Shown in pieces: positions 33,915 to 33,961 of a DNA stretch of 33,961 bases; the first letter of the stretch is position 1; every line of letters begins with the position of its first letter. Made by a program: the position numbers and the translations under genes. The stretch is from Tubiluchus corallicola. Its lineage: Eukaryota > Priapulida > Priapulimorpha > Priapulimorphida > Tubiluchidae. The DNA lies in the NCBI GenBank assembly GCA_030141605.1, contig JAQGDQ010000773.1, forward strand, positions 64,001-97,961. The letters run 5' to 3'. Under the pieces are notes generated by a model. That model worked only from the letters and a program-made list of their open reading frames with translations. It made no database searches and was not told the origin of the DNA.

Positions 33915-33961
33915 TTTATTTCCCATCTACTAATCTACAGTTGGTGGTGTTGGTGTTGGTG

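Larger units (their letters stand above)
29226..33961. repeat. Macrosatellite: 1.69-kb tandem unit, copies at 29226-30906, 30907-32595 and 32596 to window end
   Basis: Each unit starts agaactaggtctg(a/t)cacg. Copies 1 and 2 differ by small indels near the start and few substitutions. Copy 2 and copy 3 are offset by exactly 1689 bp at first. Copy 3 carries many clustered small deletions after about 33140 and is cut by the window edge. Each unit holds G-rich runs, a segment with hAT-like end words (agtggttttcaaccaggg and aaaaaaggttaggaaccc), a TTCAAGGTCA half-site (copy 1 at 29907), a 39-bp sub-array, and a TGG/TTG/CTG tract. The repeated short open frames are not credible genes. Confidence 0.93.

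Overview
The window looks like nuclear DNA from an invertebrate animal. It is AT-rich, its coding exons are short and bounded by canonical GT-AG splice sites, and it contains polyadenylation signals, 3' ends of CR1/L2/Jockey-like non-LTR retrotransposons, TA-flanked miniature inverted-repeat elements (MITEs) and many minisatellites. No operon, ribosome binding site or CRISPR array is present. The species cannot be fixed from sequence alone; a marine or lophotrochozoan-like invertebrate is an inference. Most long open frames here come from tandem repeats and are not genes.

Layout. Positions 1-279 (minus) hold the N-terminal exon of a single-pass membrane protein that runs off the left edge. 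Six minus-strand exons of a long coiled-coil protein lie at 26536-26658, 21214-21297, 20218-20307, 5668-5790, 2966-3103 and about 1558-1723, in transcription order. All junctions between them are phase 0. Inside the presumed 14.4 kb intron between the third and fourth exon, on the opposite strand, is a complete two-exon gene (15837-17536, plus). It encodes a 295-residue GNAT acetyltransferase with a YitH/HolE-like C-terminal domain. A second, weaker plus-strand candidate (10090-10416, two exons, 90 residues with a short poly-Q) lies in the same intron, as does an isolated minus-strand exon-like segment at 9468-9576.

Repeats dominate the rest. The main arrays are: a 36-bp array (976-1573) abutting a coiled-coil exon; a 25-bp array (about 19052-20163) just downstream of another exon's donor; a three-copy duplication of a donor site (26459-26555); a 32-bp array forming the core of a TA-flanked inverted-repeat transposon (21709-22576); and a 66-bp in-frame array expanded inside the C-terminal domain of a non-LTR retrotransposon (23063-24590). 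The right end (29226-33961) is a macrosatellite of about 1.69 kb units, two complete and one cut by the window edge. Each unit carries a 39-bp sub-array, a trinucleotide tract and G-rich runs. Pogo/Tigger-like MITEs lie at 4249-4423 and 5936-6372, and a foldback element at 14316-14515.

The main theme is the association of tandem repeats with the 5' splice sites of the coiled-coil gene and with a retrotransposon coding sequence. No new enzymatic or defence system could be supported.
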